Part shown: piece after piece, positions 49,905-62,424 of the stretch | How the letters are laid out: each line of letters opens with the position of its first letter | How positions within the stretch are numbered: the stretch's first letter is position 1 | Assembly (NCBI GenBank): GCA_012931725.1 | Contig: CM022949.1 | Span: 10,948,928-11,012,927 of the forward strand | Reading direction: 5' to 3' | Source: Litsea cubeba | Lineage: Eukaryota > Streptophyta > Magnoliopsida > Laurales > Lauraceae | DNA length: 64,000 bases | The notes under the pieces: model-generated | The model's database searches: none | Told to the model about the DNA's origin: nothing | What the model saw: the letters and a program-made list of their open reading frames with translations, nothing else | Translations under genes and position numbers: made by a program

Positions 49905-50470
49905 AACTTTTCGGAAGAAGAAGACTGCTGCTATGTGATAGGCTTCTGCTAATGAGTCAGAACAAACCAACCCAGAAAATGAAATAGCAAAATCTCCTTC
50001 CAAACTACTTAGTATCCAGAAACCCCAAAAAAATTTGATACAGACTTACACAAACGGAAAAGGAAAAGGAAAGGCAAAGATAGCAACGGGTTTTTGTGTT
50101 ATGCAGAATCCGTCGCTGGAGAAGGCCCAGACTAGTCATGTTTCCATCGCCTAGCCATCGCCATCGTGGCTGGTGTAGTCAGAGATGGTCGACTTCGATC
50201 TGCAGAGCTCTTTGGTGAAATTCCTCATTCATAAAGAAGAAGATAGAAGGGGTTCTCTGGGACAACAGCGAATGAGAGAGAAATGGACAAATTCAAAGTT
50301 TTATGCTCAAACCATTGAGAGGGGCAAATTCATCATAAAAATATATGATGTGACATATTATGGACCTCTCACCAAAATATCTCCAGCTGTATGGACTATA
50401 GATATTAGAGAAAAAGTTGTTGGACTGGAGGCCCTAGAAGACCGTGCTTAAGGACTAGCTTGTTGCTAAT
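49905..50470. other. Unassigned segment with an 88-codon open frame (50185-50451)
   Basis: This segment interrupts the satellite array. The open frame on the plus strand (starting MVDFDLQSSLVKFLIHKEED) has no motif I recognise and no clear promoter. It may be a transposon remnant. Confidence 0.25.
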
Positions 50471-51795
50471 TTACCCTAAAAATTTCTAAGAGTAGTACAA
50501 ATTAGTCTTCTAAAAGACCAAGATATATATTTAACCAAATATAGAATAATTGAATAGAGTTATAGAGATAATGATGAATTGTATACATAATGTTAAAAAT
50601 TTCTAAAAGCAATGCAAATCATATCCATTCACTTTGTAAGGCGTCTAGCCCATTGTTCTTTGACCTGGCTCATAAGAGTCTTCCAGAAGACCAAGATGTT
50701 TGTACATAAGCTTAACCAAATATAGAATAGTTTGATAGAATTATAAAGATAACAATGAGCTCTATATATATATATATGATGTCAGGGATTTTTAAATAAA
50801 AGTAGTACAAATCAGTCTCCTAGGAGATTAATATATTTGTACACATGTTTAACTAAATATAGAAGAAATGGATGGAGTTATAGAGATAAGGAAGAGTTAT
50901 ATATATAATGTTAGAGGTTTTTAAAAGTAGTATAACTCATATCTACCCATTTTGTAAAGCCTTAAGTCCATTGCTCACTAGCCCGACTCATAAGAGTCCT
51001 CTACAAGACCTAGATAATTGTACACAAGCTTAATCAAATTTAAAAAGTATCTAATAGAGTTAGAGAGGTAAGGATCAGTTCCATATATAAGATTAGAGAT
51101 TTCTAAAAGTAACATAAATCATATCTTTCTATTTTATATGGTATCAAGCCATTGTTCACTAGCCCAGCTCTTAAGAGTATTCCAGAAGACCAAAGATATT
51201 TGTACACCGGCCCAACTAAATATGGAAGGGTTGGATAGAGTTGTATATATAAGTTAGAGATTTATATAGTATTCTTTAGTCCTAGCAACATTTGTACAAA
51301 TCCTATCATTCTTTACTGGCTTGGCTAGTAAGAGTCTTTCATTAGTACGAAAATTTTGTGCATAAATTTAAACAAATATAGAAGGGTTGGCATAGTTGTA
51401 GAGACAAAGATGAGTTACATACAAGTTAGAGATTTTATGAGTATTCTTCATTCATGAAATCAACGATACCTATTAAAATCATACATATTCATTTCGTAAA
51501 GCTTCAAGCCCATTGTTTACTCGTTAGGCTAGCAAGAGTCTTGAGAAAACCAAAGATATTTGTACATAAGCTCAACAAAATATAGTAGAGTTTAAACCTG
51601 TAAGATCCTCTATAGCATTTGGATGCTCGAGACTCTACCATGGCTCCCACATGATGATAATTCGAATCATTCATGTTGAATCTCATTCCCTCTAGTGGTA
51701 AATACTCAAGTTTAGATTCAATGGGAGTGGGGCACCACCATCTAGACTGAGCAATGTGCTTAATCTGATAGTGGGAACCACTCCTATCGAATGGA

Positions 51796-52090
51796 AGTTT
51801 GAAGATATACCATTGGAGGCGATGGGGTTCAAGTTCAATGGTCTAGATTATCATTGTATGGGCCCCATAGTGGAGTCCCAAGACGCCGTGCGTATAGCGA
51901 TTTGAAATCATCTGAAAAATAAACCCGAGCTAAAGAAGAAGAGCTGCTCCATCTCAATTTGATCGTCGGATCCACTCTTCTTGACCTAAAATATAAGGAT
52001 ATACCATTGGAGAGAATGGGATTCAAGATCAACAACTCGGATTATACCATAAGGGCCCCACGGTAGAGTTCCCAGACACCCCATAAGTTT
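51796..52090. repeat. Two tandem repeats of about 190 bp
   Basis: Copies near 51796-51905 and 51988-52090 share ATATACCATTGGAG, ATGGG(G/A)TTCAAG and GGGCCCCA(T/C)(A/G)GT, in the same order and spacing. Confidence 0.65.
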
Positions 52091-52602
52091 TGAAGTCATA
52101 TGAAAATTGAGAGAGCGGGAGGGAGGAGAGAACATATAGAGCGAAAGAGTTCGGTGCTCCACAATGAGAGGGAGGAAGGGTTTTATTACGTTCGGGACAG
52201 CCTGTGAGGGAGCACTTCTCTCTCTTAGATGAGGAGCGCTAGAAAATGCTTAGGTGTTTTCAAAAGAAAAATCACCTTCTTATAATAATGAATAAGAAAG
52301 ACAGGAGTTGATGAGGTGGCGTTCTTATCTTTTTGGGAAGAATACACGAACCACCCATTTATGATAGGGCATAGGTAATTGGCATTTTTGTCCTCTAGAA
52401 ATGACACGCAAATCCATTTATATACACACAAAAGAGTCAATTTTATAATTGATTTCAATTTTAGCTCTTACCTTTTATTTTAAAGTTTGAACCAATTTTG
52501 ACTTGAGGGAAAGATTTTAGGGATTTGATGGAAAGGCAATTTGAACTCTTTTATAATAAACTTTAGATCATGATAATTACATGTATACAAACATAACCTA
52601 TC

Positions 52603-53962
52603 TTAAGCTAGAGGATTTTACCAAAAATAGATTACATGACTAGTGGACTCAAAAGGTCATTTTAACCCCCATGGCACGAGATCAGTCATTTTACACGAAA
52701 TGATAAAAAATTTTTTAACACTTTCAACTAATGTTCCTAGCGACCTTAGTTTTATAACGTTAAGGGTCGCTAGGGACCCTGCGGTGTATACAAAGTACAA
52801 CAAAAAAGCTTTTTTTTTTTCTCTCTTTCATTGTCAACGCCCATGTCTCTGTAATGACTGATGAAAGCAGAATTCAAGTCATGTCCAGAGTTGGGAAGAG
52901 CATGGAAGTAGAGGCGGACCCAATGCCGGCCCTGCAGACGAATACTAAATTCATAGGAAGATGGTTTTGTGAAAATCCGGAGAGCCTGATAGATAAGAGA
53001 TGGAGCAGTGGAACTAGAGCTAGAAAAAGAACCATCTCCTACACTTTTTAACAGAAAAGAAGATTCATGTGAATCAGGAACAAAAGTCTGGCCTTCAAAT
53101 GAGATATTTTGTGGAGAGCCACAAGCAATGAGGTAATTGTCAGCAGGGCTAAAAGCTGCATAAGAGCCATGAATCACCAAACCAAAGAACGCAAAAGCAT
53201 AAATGGAAAGAATCAACTTCATCAACCTCATCCTCATCACCTCCTAAAACCCAAATTCTCCAAACACCCAAAATCCAATTTTAGGAACCCAATTCACAAC
53301 ACCAGAAAATCCTCAAAATCCCAGCTTCCAAAACAAAAAATCAAGACTCCAAACCCTAAGGATAAAAAAACCCCAGAGTTCTGAAAATCCCAGAAACCAA
53401 ATTTCCAAATGAATTGAGAAATAAAATAAAAACCTCCCACAAACCCCAAATGCCCAACTTCTAAAAACCAAATTTTTGAAAACCTAAACTCCCCAAATGA
53501 TAAAACTCAAAACTACCCAAATCCTCAAATGCCCTCATTCCAAACCACAGAACTGAAAACCCCATCCACCCAAAAAACAAAAACTCCCAAAAACTCCAAT
53601 AAAATGGCATCAGATCAGATAGCAAACCCACTGAAAATCCCACGACCAAATTTCCATCAGGAGAGTCATTCGTCGAAGCTTATTTTGCAGATCTAATATA
53701 ACTCGTTCCAGCTAATTTAAGAGGACTTTTGGCGTTGACAACAAAAGAGAGAAAAAATTCTGTTGTACTTTGTATACACCGTAGGGTCACTAGCGACACT
53801 TAACGTTATAAAACTAAGGTCACTAGAGATCCTAGTTGAAAGTGCTAAAAAAATACCATTTTGTACAAAATGACTGATATCGTGCCATGGGAGTTAAAAT
53901 GACCTTTTGAGCCCACTAGTCATGTAATCTTTTTTTTTTTTTTTTAGTAAAATCCTCCTTAA
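52603..53962. mobile_element. Pack-MULE-like element carrying a receptor-kinase gene fragment
   Basis: Long terminal inverted repeats of about 230 bp lie at 52603-52841 and 53733-53962. Shared blocks include GAGGATTTTAC, GATTACATGACTAGTGG, TTTTATAACGTTAAG and GTGTATACAAAGTACAAC, each inverted on the right. The interior of about 890 bp has no transposase but holds a THESEUS1-like coding fragment and its probable upstream region. Long inverted repeats plus a captured gene piece fit Pack-MULEs; a 9-bp target duplication was not found at the edges. Confidence 0.75.
52770..53240 (-). pseudogene. Captured N-terminal fragment of a CrRLK1L (THESEUS1-like) receptor kinase
   Basis: The 156-residue open frame starts MMRMRLMKLILSIYAFAF, a clear signal peptide. 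It continues with FSPADNYLIACGSPQNISFE, FVPDSHESSFLL, a Ser-rich stretch, IYQALRIFTKPSSYEFSI, GRHWVRLYF and LNSAFI. These match the first malectin-like subdomain of THESEUS1-type CrRLK1L receptors, which sense cell-wall state at the plasma membrane. After about residue 132 the frame runs into the element's inverted repeat, and the last ~24 residues (from MGVDNERE) are not receptor. The rest of the ectodomain, membrane segment and kinase are absent. The fragment is not visibly broken, so a small secreted protein is conceivable, but nothing shows expression. Sequence upstream to 53732 is probably the captured leader. Confidence 0.75.
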
Positions 53963-56102
53963 ACTATTACTCGTAATTTATTTTCTTAAAAGATAAACAT
54001 GAGTTAAATGCTTGATTGCCTTTTAATATAATGATTAATTGGAGTTTGATTACATTTATTTTACTTTTATATTATAGCTTAAATAATTCATTAGCATGGC
54101 AAGAATTTAGAAACTGATTTCGACAAGCACAGACCCCCTCCAACTGATTGGAAATTGCATTCATGAAGTCACATCCATTAGGTTTTTTTTTCTCTTTTAC
54201 CCTTTTTGTTTCAATTTTTGGTTTTTTGGTATTAGCTTCTCATGGGCTTGCTTGAATAATTCAGTGGGGCCATAGATTTACACAAACACAATAGAGACCT
54301 TATCGCTTCCTTATCTATGCCACTTGAATATGGAAACACGAAGCCTTTTGAAATAGAAATGCAAATATGTATTTTTTTTCAACGTTGGAGTCATCTATGT
54401 TGGAAAATGCTAAAACTATTATAAAAAGCAATAAATTTAGGTAGTGATGTAAATCTATTTTAACCCAAGTGCTAGAACTTATGAAGGAGAAAAGATAGTT
54501 ATTTTTAGAAAACAATTGAAATGCTATTTAATTTTTTTATTTTTAACATTATTAATTATATTATCTATTCTAAGCGCGGGCATATTTTGCTAGTTTATAA
54601 TATGACATAGGTAATTGTAATATTTTAAAATTCATTAAAAAGGGCCCACTTATGAAATATCCAAGCTAATCATAAAAAAATGGCTTCATGATTTATGGGC
54701 CCCATTAGATTGATCACTAAAACTAAATCTAAAATTCTCATAATCTTATGATTGGTTTAAATTAATGATTTGAACTTTTATAGGTCTGACTAATATAAAA
54801 ATAAAAAAGAAACAGCAGCTGGTTTTATAAATCCGTGACCACAGACGAGAATGAAGCAAAGGCTGTGGCTCTAGTAGCCCGAGCGAGCACGAGTGGCTTC
54901 TCCCTCTTGGCCTCTCCCACAAGTCCAAAGACATCCCTCATGGCTCATGTCAGTCTGACCCACACAGCAAAAATGGTCGAGCCCTGGCCCCTGAAGGCCA
55001 ATTCTTATTTATTTTACCTTGGGACTGAGGAATATGCAACCGTCCTTTTCCATAAATCTAATTACATCAGTCAAATCAAACATTGAAAAGAGAAAAAAGT
55101 GTGAAAAAGTATGAAAGACTTCATCCTGAAATGTGGGACCAAAGAAAAAGAGTGTACGACCTTTTAACCTTTTTACTGTGGAATCAGATGCTTTATAAAT
55201 GCTCGTGCATCACAGTTTTCACTGACAGCAGGACAGGGGTTTCACCCAATCATTGTCCCATGTGTGTGCCACACATGGAAGAATAGGATGGGATGGGATG
55301 GTCCAATATGGGAGCCTTTCCAACTTAAGGACTTGGATTGGCTCATATGAATCATTCTCCAAATTTGAGGTCTCATGATGGCATCCATCTTCTGATTATC
55401 AAATTATATGATTTTATTTGTGCCACAAAGGATGGACCATGAGCCAGTTATGTTAGGATTGTTGGGTTGGATAGGCTGATTTTGGCATTAGGAATATGGT
55501 CATATTTAGAGTCTACGGAAATATTTAGAGTATGTTTGGTAAGAGGTGAGGAATTTATATATTTAATGATTTTTCACTATCATTAAAATAAGGATTCCTC
55601 ACTGAAAATTTATATAATTGATAATTTCACATTAATATTGGTGTGTATCGATGCATATGGCTGAGAAAAATAGAGTTCGTTGTGCAAATTCACTTTAAGT
55701 GAGGATTTTCAAATCTTATGGGGGTGGTTGGATTTGAAAATCCTAACAAATGAAAATTTTCATGCATCCAAATCCTCATGAATTTACAATTGTCAAAACA
55801 TTGATTTATAACAACTTTCTTAAATATTTGGTTGCCAAACGTGACCTTAATGAAAAAGTTTTATTGAAAACTTCCTTTCAGTTATAAAAAAAATGTGGTT
55901 ACATTAAATTGTCTTAAGTGACACTAGCAGAGAAAAATGGAATAGCCTAATAATGGTTGAGAGTTTCGTTCTTATGATCCGTAGGTATTCTCTCTTGTGC
56001 GCAATATTCATTTTACAACGTGTTCTAGAGTAGACTCCTATGTCAAGAGTAAAGACTCCCATGTCAATCGGGTCCTTCAACAGTGGGCTAGTCCCTATCA
56101 AG
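53963..56102. other. Intergenic, no gene seen
   Basis: AT-rich sequence with short open frames without motifs. Nothing supportable as a gene or RNA. Confidence 0.6.
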
Positions 56103-56116
56103 AGTTTAGACTCCCT

Positions 56117-56388
56117 TACCATCACTTATATGTTTCGATGGTAGAGGCTCCTCGTTGCAACCTAGAGGTGTCCGCTTCGAATCGCGGTAGTGTCCAGGAG
56201 ACGACTTGGTGGTGTCCAGGCTTTGGGTGGCAGAGGCTTTGGGTGCAAAGAAGTTGTGTCTATTCTGAAACATTAAGTGGTGGTCAGGGGTTTGAAAGCA
56301 ACCAAAGGCGCCCCACAAAGTGCGTCTGTGGTGGTGGATTTCCCTAGTTAGCGATCAACCCCTAGCGGGAACTTAATTTGCAAAAAAA
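56117..56388 (+). mobile_element. SINE-like insertion with A-tail and 14-bp target duplication
   Basis: AGTTTAGACTCCCT (56103-56116) and AGTTCAGACTCCCT (56389-56402) flank the block. It starts with a Pol III-like head (GATGGTAGAGGCTCC, then a B-box-like GCTTCGAATCGCGG at about 56174-56187), and ends in TTGCAAAAAAA. This is the layout of a tRNA-derived SINE. Confidence 0.7.
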
Positions 56389-56402
56389 AGTTCAGACTCC
56401 CT

Positions 56403-59400
56403 GCTTCAATTGGGTCCCTCAACAGTGGGACCACCTCGGCTGGTAACAAAAAAAACGACAAAATTGCTACAACCATTGACTATAGGAAAGGGGGGATGGA
56501 CTTGAGGCCCTCCCCTCACTCAGTTGAGCTGCCAATATGACTGTAATAAATTATGAAAAACTTTGCTGACTTGCCAGACAAATAGACTCTAGCTTCTTCT
56601 AAAGTTGCATAGTTGGACACTTTTTGAAAGTTTGGAGGCCATGCTTAAAAATTGATCATATAAAAATAGGGTTTTTAATTCCTACAGTGAATAATCAGAT
56701 AAGTATGAATTTGGTGTGAGCACTTATCCTCAACACAATGTGTGAGGGGAGTGGATTGATCACAAATGTCCGTGAGTGAGCTCCATAGAGTGTCCCTTGT
56801 ATAGCTTATACGAGCAAATTCGTTTAGAAGGTGTTTGTTAACTTTGTTTGGAAGAATTCCTGAGAGGGAATATATTCATTTTAGGAATTTATGACGTCCC
56901 CTAACATTTGCATATTCCACTTTGGTTTCTAAGTTTTTAAAAACTCACCCTTTTAGGTTTCTCATCTTTTTGGATCATAGGATTTTTCTAATTCTTAGCT
57001 ATAAAAGCTTTCAAAAATGTTCGGTGATACTTGAGCATTTGTAAATCCAGATGGAGGAACAATATTTTGGATACTCACATTCCCTGGACAAGATTTCTCA
57101 GAATTCCAACAAGATGGATCCGCACCTATGGATCATTTTGTATGGGTCATTGTTAGATAGGGATTCTCAGGTCCAAGAGAGCTGATGAGAATAGGCACAG
57201 AAACTTAGATCGAGCTTGATTCTCATCAAAGAATTAATCCTTGGCGCTATAAGTTGGGGATAGAAATGGTTGGGCTCAGATGGGACTATACTGTATCTAC
57301 ATGCATACTGAAAGAATCAGATCCAGATTACATACCTAGAAGTACTGGACGAACAGGGACCTTCATAAAACTTTCAGATACTTGCAGGTCCTTGAGTGCG
57401 AAACCCATGGACAGACCCAGATCTGAACTAAAAATAGGTCAATGACCAATTTTTCATGACAGATCCTATTGGGTTTTGAAGGACCCAATTTTGTTCCTTC
57501 TCAAAACAGTTTGGTATTCACTGATGATCAATTTCACCCCTAGGAAAATCATAAGATCCATTATTTTCATGAGAATCAGGGCTTCAAATTTTGTTGTCAT
57601 GGGCCTGATCAGTTCAAGAACCAGGCCCCAAGTGGTGGGTCCATAACTGCAGCATGACCAGTCTACTCTCCAGCTGAGCAAGATAGGCACCCGATGGGCC
57701 TGGCCTGCATCTTTGTAATTCCTTTCCATGTAGTTGATGGGGATACCCAAATCCAATCCCTTTGAGCTTAGGGTGGTTGTAGTAGTCATCTATAACACAC
57801 TGATAGCTCAGCTGTTTTGGTGAATGGATGTTTATTAAGTTGGTTTTGGGTCCTAACCATTTAAGAAAATTGGAATTAGTGGCAAAGCATGAGACCTGGG
57901 CTCAGCCCAAGACATTAGAAACACAATGCAAATCTAGCTCAATGCAGTATAGGGATGGGCTTTTCATTGATCTGGCCCAGCTTGTTAACTTCCCTAGTGC
58001 CACCTTTGTTCTTTGGATGAAATCACATTTTCATAGAATGAAAAACACTAGCAATTAGCAAAACCCCGTGTGAGCCACTTCAAAGAAAAATAAAAACAAA
58101 AAGATTGAATGACTTATGATGAAATTCAGCTACTTGCAATCTTATAGATATGGGCCAAACACCAACCCAGTGATATATGTGGTGCAGTTATTCCAACATT
58201 AGCAAATAGTGCTCGATGGCTCCTATTTATAAATAATACTAGTACATACTACACAAACAATCCCAATTCTCTGGAGTAGGGTCCACTGTCGTATTCACCA
58301 GAGTTTGAATTTTCCAATGGTGTGAACATCAAGATATTGCTCATCTAAGATGTGGCCCACTTTTGGGATAAGTAGTACTTTTCTACTACTATCATTCTTG
58401 ATCCATTCATCAAAATCAATTAATCAATAGTGTTGCTCATGAATGGGCCTAAGCCCATAAAACACTGTGATTAGTTGCTTCTAACAATTTGTGACACTTT
58501 TCTACACCAAAAAAAAAAAAAACATTGTGCCACCTGTGGGCCTAGAGGAAGAAGCCCACTGTTCTGGTGGCCTAGAACCATCATCACAAAGGGCCAACAC
58601 ATATCAAGAGTATGTAACTTAACCTTATTATTATTACAATATAACTATAGTTTCTGATAAGTCTATTGATCTGTGGCTTCAATGAAATCCAAAGAGTGAC
58701 ATCAATGCATGTGTTTGAAATGTTTAAATCAATTCATGTGTTTGAAGTGTTTTAAGGATGGTCCAGTAAGATTTTTGCACTCTTACCTAATGGCACATCC
58801 ATACATCATGAGCTAAGTCAAAGATGGTGGTTCTTCTTGCCACAAATGCAGGAGAAACAGTAGATAGGGTGTAGCATCTTCCAAATCTTTCATGAATCGC
58901 ATCACTTGCCTTGTTGAGTTTATTTATTTCAAATCTAGCTAATTGCAATAGATTTGGGTCTCTGTTGATGTGTCTCCATTGATGGTGAGATTCAAGGATA
59001 CCTACTTTGCATCCAACATCAATAGTTAAATATTTCATGCTTTTATATCAATGGTTTACATATTCTTTGATATTGGATCGATGTTTTGAGGCTTATTCAT
59101 CATTAGATCAATATTTCACATCATTTTTGTCATTACATATTTACATCAATGATACAATGCCTTTCTATCATTTGATTTGATCAACTTGTTTTAGACCGTT
59201 AGATAAATGATCTAAGGCATTTCTATCATTTATTTGATTGATGATTTGCATATCAAGGAGACATAAACACATCTAAAACATATATGTTAGGTAATAAAAA
59301 CTCACATATACAAAGAGCTAGGGAGGAAGCCAGGCTCAAACCCCGCTAAGAGTTTCCAATGAAAACTACCACTCCTGACCACTAAGATACGTAAGGACCA

Positions 59401-59562
59401 TTCTCTACATATCTCACTTATTAGATTGACACTATAGTGCCTTTTCACTATTAGATCATTGATCTTTATTGGTTTAGCCCTTGGATCACTAGTTTGGTGT
59501 TTTACGCGATGAGAACCATGACCCGCAACTTTTTTGTCTGTTGGATTAACAAATTGAGGCTT
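56403..59562. other. Intergenic, no gene seen
   Basis: No recognisable gene. A segment near 59315-59390 resembles a tRNA-derived SINE on the minus strand (TTAGTGGTCAGGAGTGG, then GGTTTGAGCCTGGC), but ends were not resolved. Diverged CATTAGATCAATATTTCA-like units recur at 59090-59480. Confidence 0.55.
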
Positions 59563-59638
59563 TCACACCATTAGATCAGAAGATGAAACCTTTTGGAAGG
59601 TCACACCATTAGATCAGAAGATGAAACCTTTTGGAAGG
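59563..59638. repeat. 38-bp perfect tandem duplication
   Basis: Two identical units starting TCACACCATTAGATCAGAAG lie at 59563-59600 and 59601-59638. Confidence 0.95.
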
Positions 59639-61140
59639 TCATCTTTAAATCATTGCACCATTCCTGAGACTTTTTGATGTAATGGCAAGGACATGTTCGA
59701 AAGACATCTTAATTAAGGGCACTTCCATGTAATCCATTTCTGCAGAAAAGGTATTGTATTTCTAAGGAAAACTAATTTTTTATGCGTTTGGTGTGATAAT
59801 TTTTTGTGGAAATACTTTTTTGGCACTTCGCCTGGAAATAGAGTTCCTATAGGAGGATGGGAAATCCATTTCTGTATAAAACTTCTCCCCTCTTTATTAT
59901 TTTATTTCCTCGCTCCCCTCTTTAATACTAGTTTTTAATAAGGAATCCGCAACAGCACCAGACAATATTAGCACCAATTCAATAAGGAGATTTTTTTTTT
60001 CACCAAACATGAATTGCTAACTTCAGCGGCGGAAAACCTTTTCCGAGGTATTTAAAAAACATAGACTTTGCTGATGATGACAATTTCATCTTTTCATGTA
60101 AGCTTGTACCCAAACATGCCCAAGAGTCATTCATTTACTCATCCAATCAATTCATTAAACCCTTTTTATGAGATTGGGCCGAAGCTTAGAGGCAATCACC
60201 ACTGTCATTATTCTCACTATGACAAGAAAACTCTTGCATGTGACTTTCACCGACACAACTGTTAAATTAGAATTGTATATTGGAAACCCAAGTAGCAAAA
60301 CAACCATATATCTAGTGGGGGCAAGGCGTGTAATTGAAAAAGTAAACTTAGAATAAGATTCCATAAGCTAATGCTTCTGGGGCCTATCCTTGGTCCATCC
60401 AAATGGACCAAACACACGACCCCCCTAAATTGCACATGCCCACCAACTTTTGTTCAAATCCAAATTTACTAGACCATTGGATTGACTGTGTACTGATCCG
60501 AATGGACCGATGACCATTAAACTTTTGGTGCCCAGATGGAGATGATAGAAACCACAATTGGAGCTGATTTTTTGTAGGGAGGGTCCTAGGGAGTCCTTGA
60601 AATCCCCCCACCCCTATCCCCATGTGGGCCCCACCACACAATTAAGCTTACTTCAGCTTACCTTATTTTAAGCTTAAGCTTAGGAGAGCTGGCCCCTAGT
60701 TTACAGACTGCATGATTTATGGTAAGCTTATAAATGCATTATAAATACTTCTATGATTATGATTGGGCAATTCTACAAATCTATTTTGAGCCAAGGTAGG
60801 GCTCACTTGGATGGAGCAACAGGTCCAGCCATGGAAAGGGGATCCATTTTAAGAGGATCCATCCTACAACCATATAGCCTGCTTTGGAACAGGATAGGAA
60901 TAAGGCCTCTAACTTGAAGGAAACCTGAAAATTAGGCCCAACATAAAAGAGGACAAAAGAAGAGGTACAAGTGTAAACTGGTTTTTATCAAAGGCAACTA
61001 GCAATAAGCCCAATCATTCCAGATAAAGAAAACTCTAAACTCCATACAGAATAAAACTCTGCATCTAAGTATGTAAAGGTGAGTCCAAGCCAGATCCATG
61101 CATGGTGGACTCGGATCTGGACCCGGACCTAGACTTTAAG

Positions 61141-61306
61141 CACTATAAAAAAAAGTCACTCTCATCCTTTTTTTCATCACAGAAATTGCTGCTCCTAGGA
61201 ACCAATAGCGGCGGTTTTAGTGACGGGAAAAAGTTTTTGCCGCTAAAAAATATCAATAGTATATAAAAAAAAAAAACTGCCGCTAAAAGTGACTTTTCTT
61301 ATAGCA
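61141..61306. mobile_element. Small CACTA-like MITE (~166 bp)
   Basis: The left end is CACTATAAAAAAAAGTCACT and the inverted right end is TGCTATAAGAAAAGTCACTT, so the inner 17 bases agree closely. The interior has GCGGTTTTAGTGACGGG and TGCCGCTAAAA motifs common in plant CACTA-derived MITEs. The right terminus has drifted from TAGTG and no 3-bp duplication is evident. Confidence 0.6.
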
Positions 61307-62424
61307 CGACCTAACCTCAACTTGATGGACCTGGCTGGACTCACCCAAATTTGAGCTTAACCATGGAACCAAGTAAATTTACATATTTATATATTATTTT
61401 TTTTATTTCCTCATATTCAAATGCTATAACAGCTCTGAAGCATAGGGCTCTTTTAAAAGGACTAGACAAGCTTTTTACAGAAGGACTTGGGAAGCTCGAT
61501 CGATTCTTTTGTAAAAAGGAGAGGGGCCGGATGCCAGACTGAAGGGCTTGGTCTGTTCTTTAATGCAATGCCCAATTATTAAATGGCCTGATGGTAGGTC
61601 TAACTTATAATTATTTTTATTGGTTGTAGGCTCAATTGCATGATGCTTGATTAAGAATCATGAATGTCAGAGTCTGGGGTTTTTCTATTATCACAAAACT
61701 AAGTCAGCCTTGTTTTCAAACCATAGCTAAAATTGAAGGTGACAGTCATTCATAACAAGGTTGGCTTAATTGTATCATCTACTGTGACTGGTGTCTGTAT
61801 GTAGGAAAATCTTTGATATTAGATCTTATGCATGCACTGTGATTTTTACAACAAAGAATTTCTTATATCAGCAAAGCCTTGTCTCAATCATGTTGGGTCA
61901 TCTGCATGAATTCTGTTTTGTTATTCCAGCCTATTCAGAGTAAAATTTATGAATAGATTGGACTTAAAATATAATTTTACTACTTCCAACCATGTCTTCT
62001 TTGATCTATTTTATAAATTCTTATGTTATACAAATGAGTGCCAAGTAACGAATCTTCCTTCCACATGTGTTAGTTCCAAGTTCCAACCTCCCACGAGAAC
62101 AAATCTCACTACTAATTGTAAGAGAAATCCCATTGCGGCTACATCTTGAGTAGCACCATAGCTGATTCTCATAAATCCAGATGATCAAGACTTCAATAAC
62201 GGGATGAAGAGAGAACCGCATCAATATCTGTGGACGTAATTTCATGTGACAAGGACGAACAATTATTTCGTACAAGATGAAAACATTTTGGTGTTTCTTT
62301 CATAAATTAATCTCACTTTTGGCCTCTTCTAAAGAAGACCATCGTTTTAAAGATTTTGAAAAATTCATGATTTCCTTTTTGTTATTAAATAAACTTGAAG
62401 TGACATGCATAATTTCCTTTTTGT

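Larger units (their letters stand above)
46903..51600. repeat. Degenerate satellite-like tandem array, split by a transposon
   Basis: Recurring units carry TTAGAGATTTCTAAAAGTAG, ACAAAT(C/T)(A/G)TATCC, CAAGCCCATTG, AAGAGTCTTCCAGAAGACC, TTGTACA(T/C)AAGCTTAACC and GGTTGGATAGAGTTA in that order. Copies start near 46903, 47045, 49671, 50476, 50593, 50781, 50910, 51092, 51251 and 51426, spaced irregularly at about 110-185 bp. The gap 47180-49665 is filled by the element listed there. Confidence 0.8.

Noticed and set aside
50185..50451. 88-codon frame as a small gene
   Set aside because: No recognisable motif, no supporting context; reported only as an unassigned segment.
46903..51600. CRISPR-like array
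   Set aside because: The units are long, irregular and degenerate in a plant genome; spacers are not unique. It is an ordinary satellite-type repeat.
57790..57900. tRNA-like words (GATAGCTCAGCTG)
   Set aside because: No cloverleaf, B-box or target duplication could be built around it.
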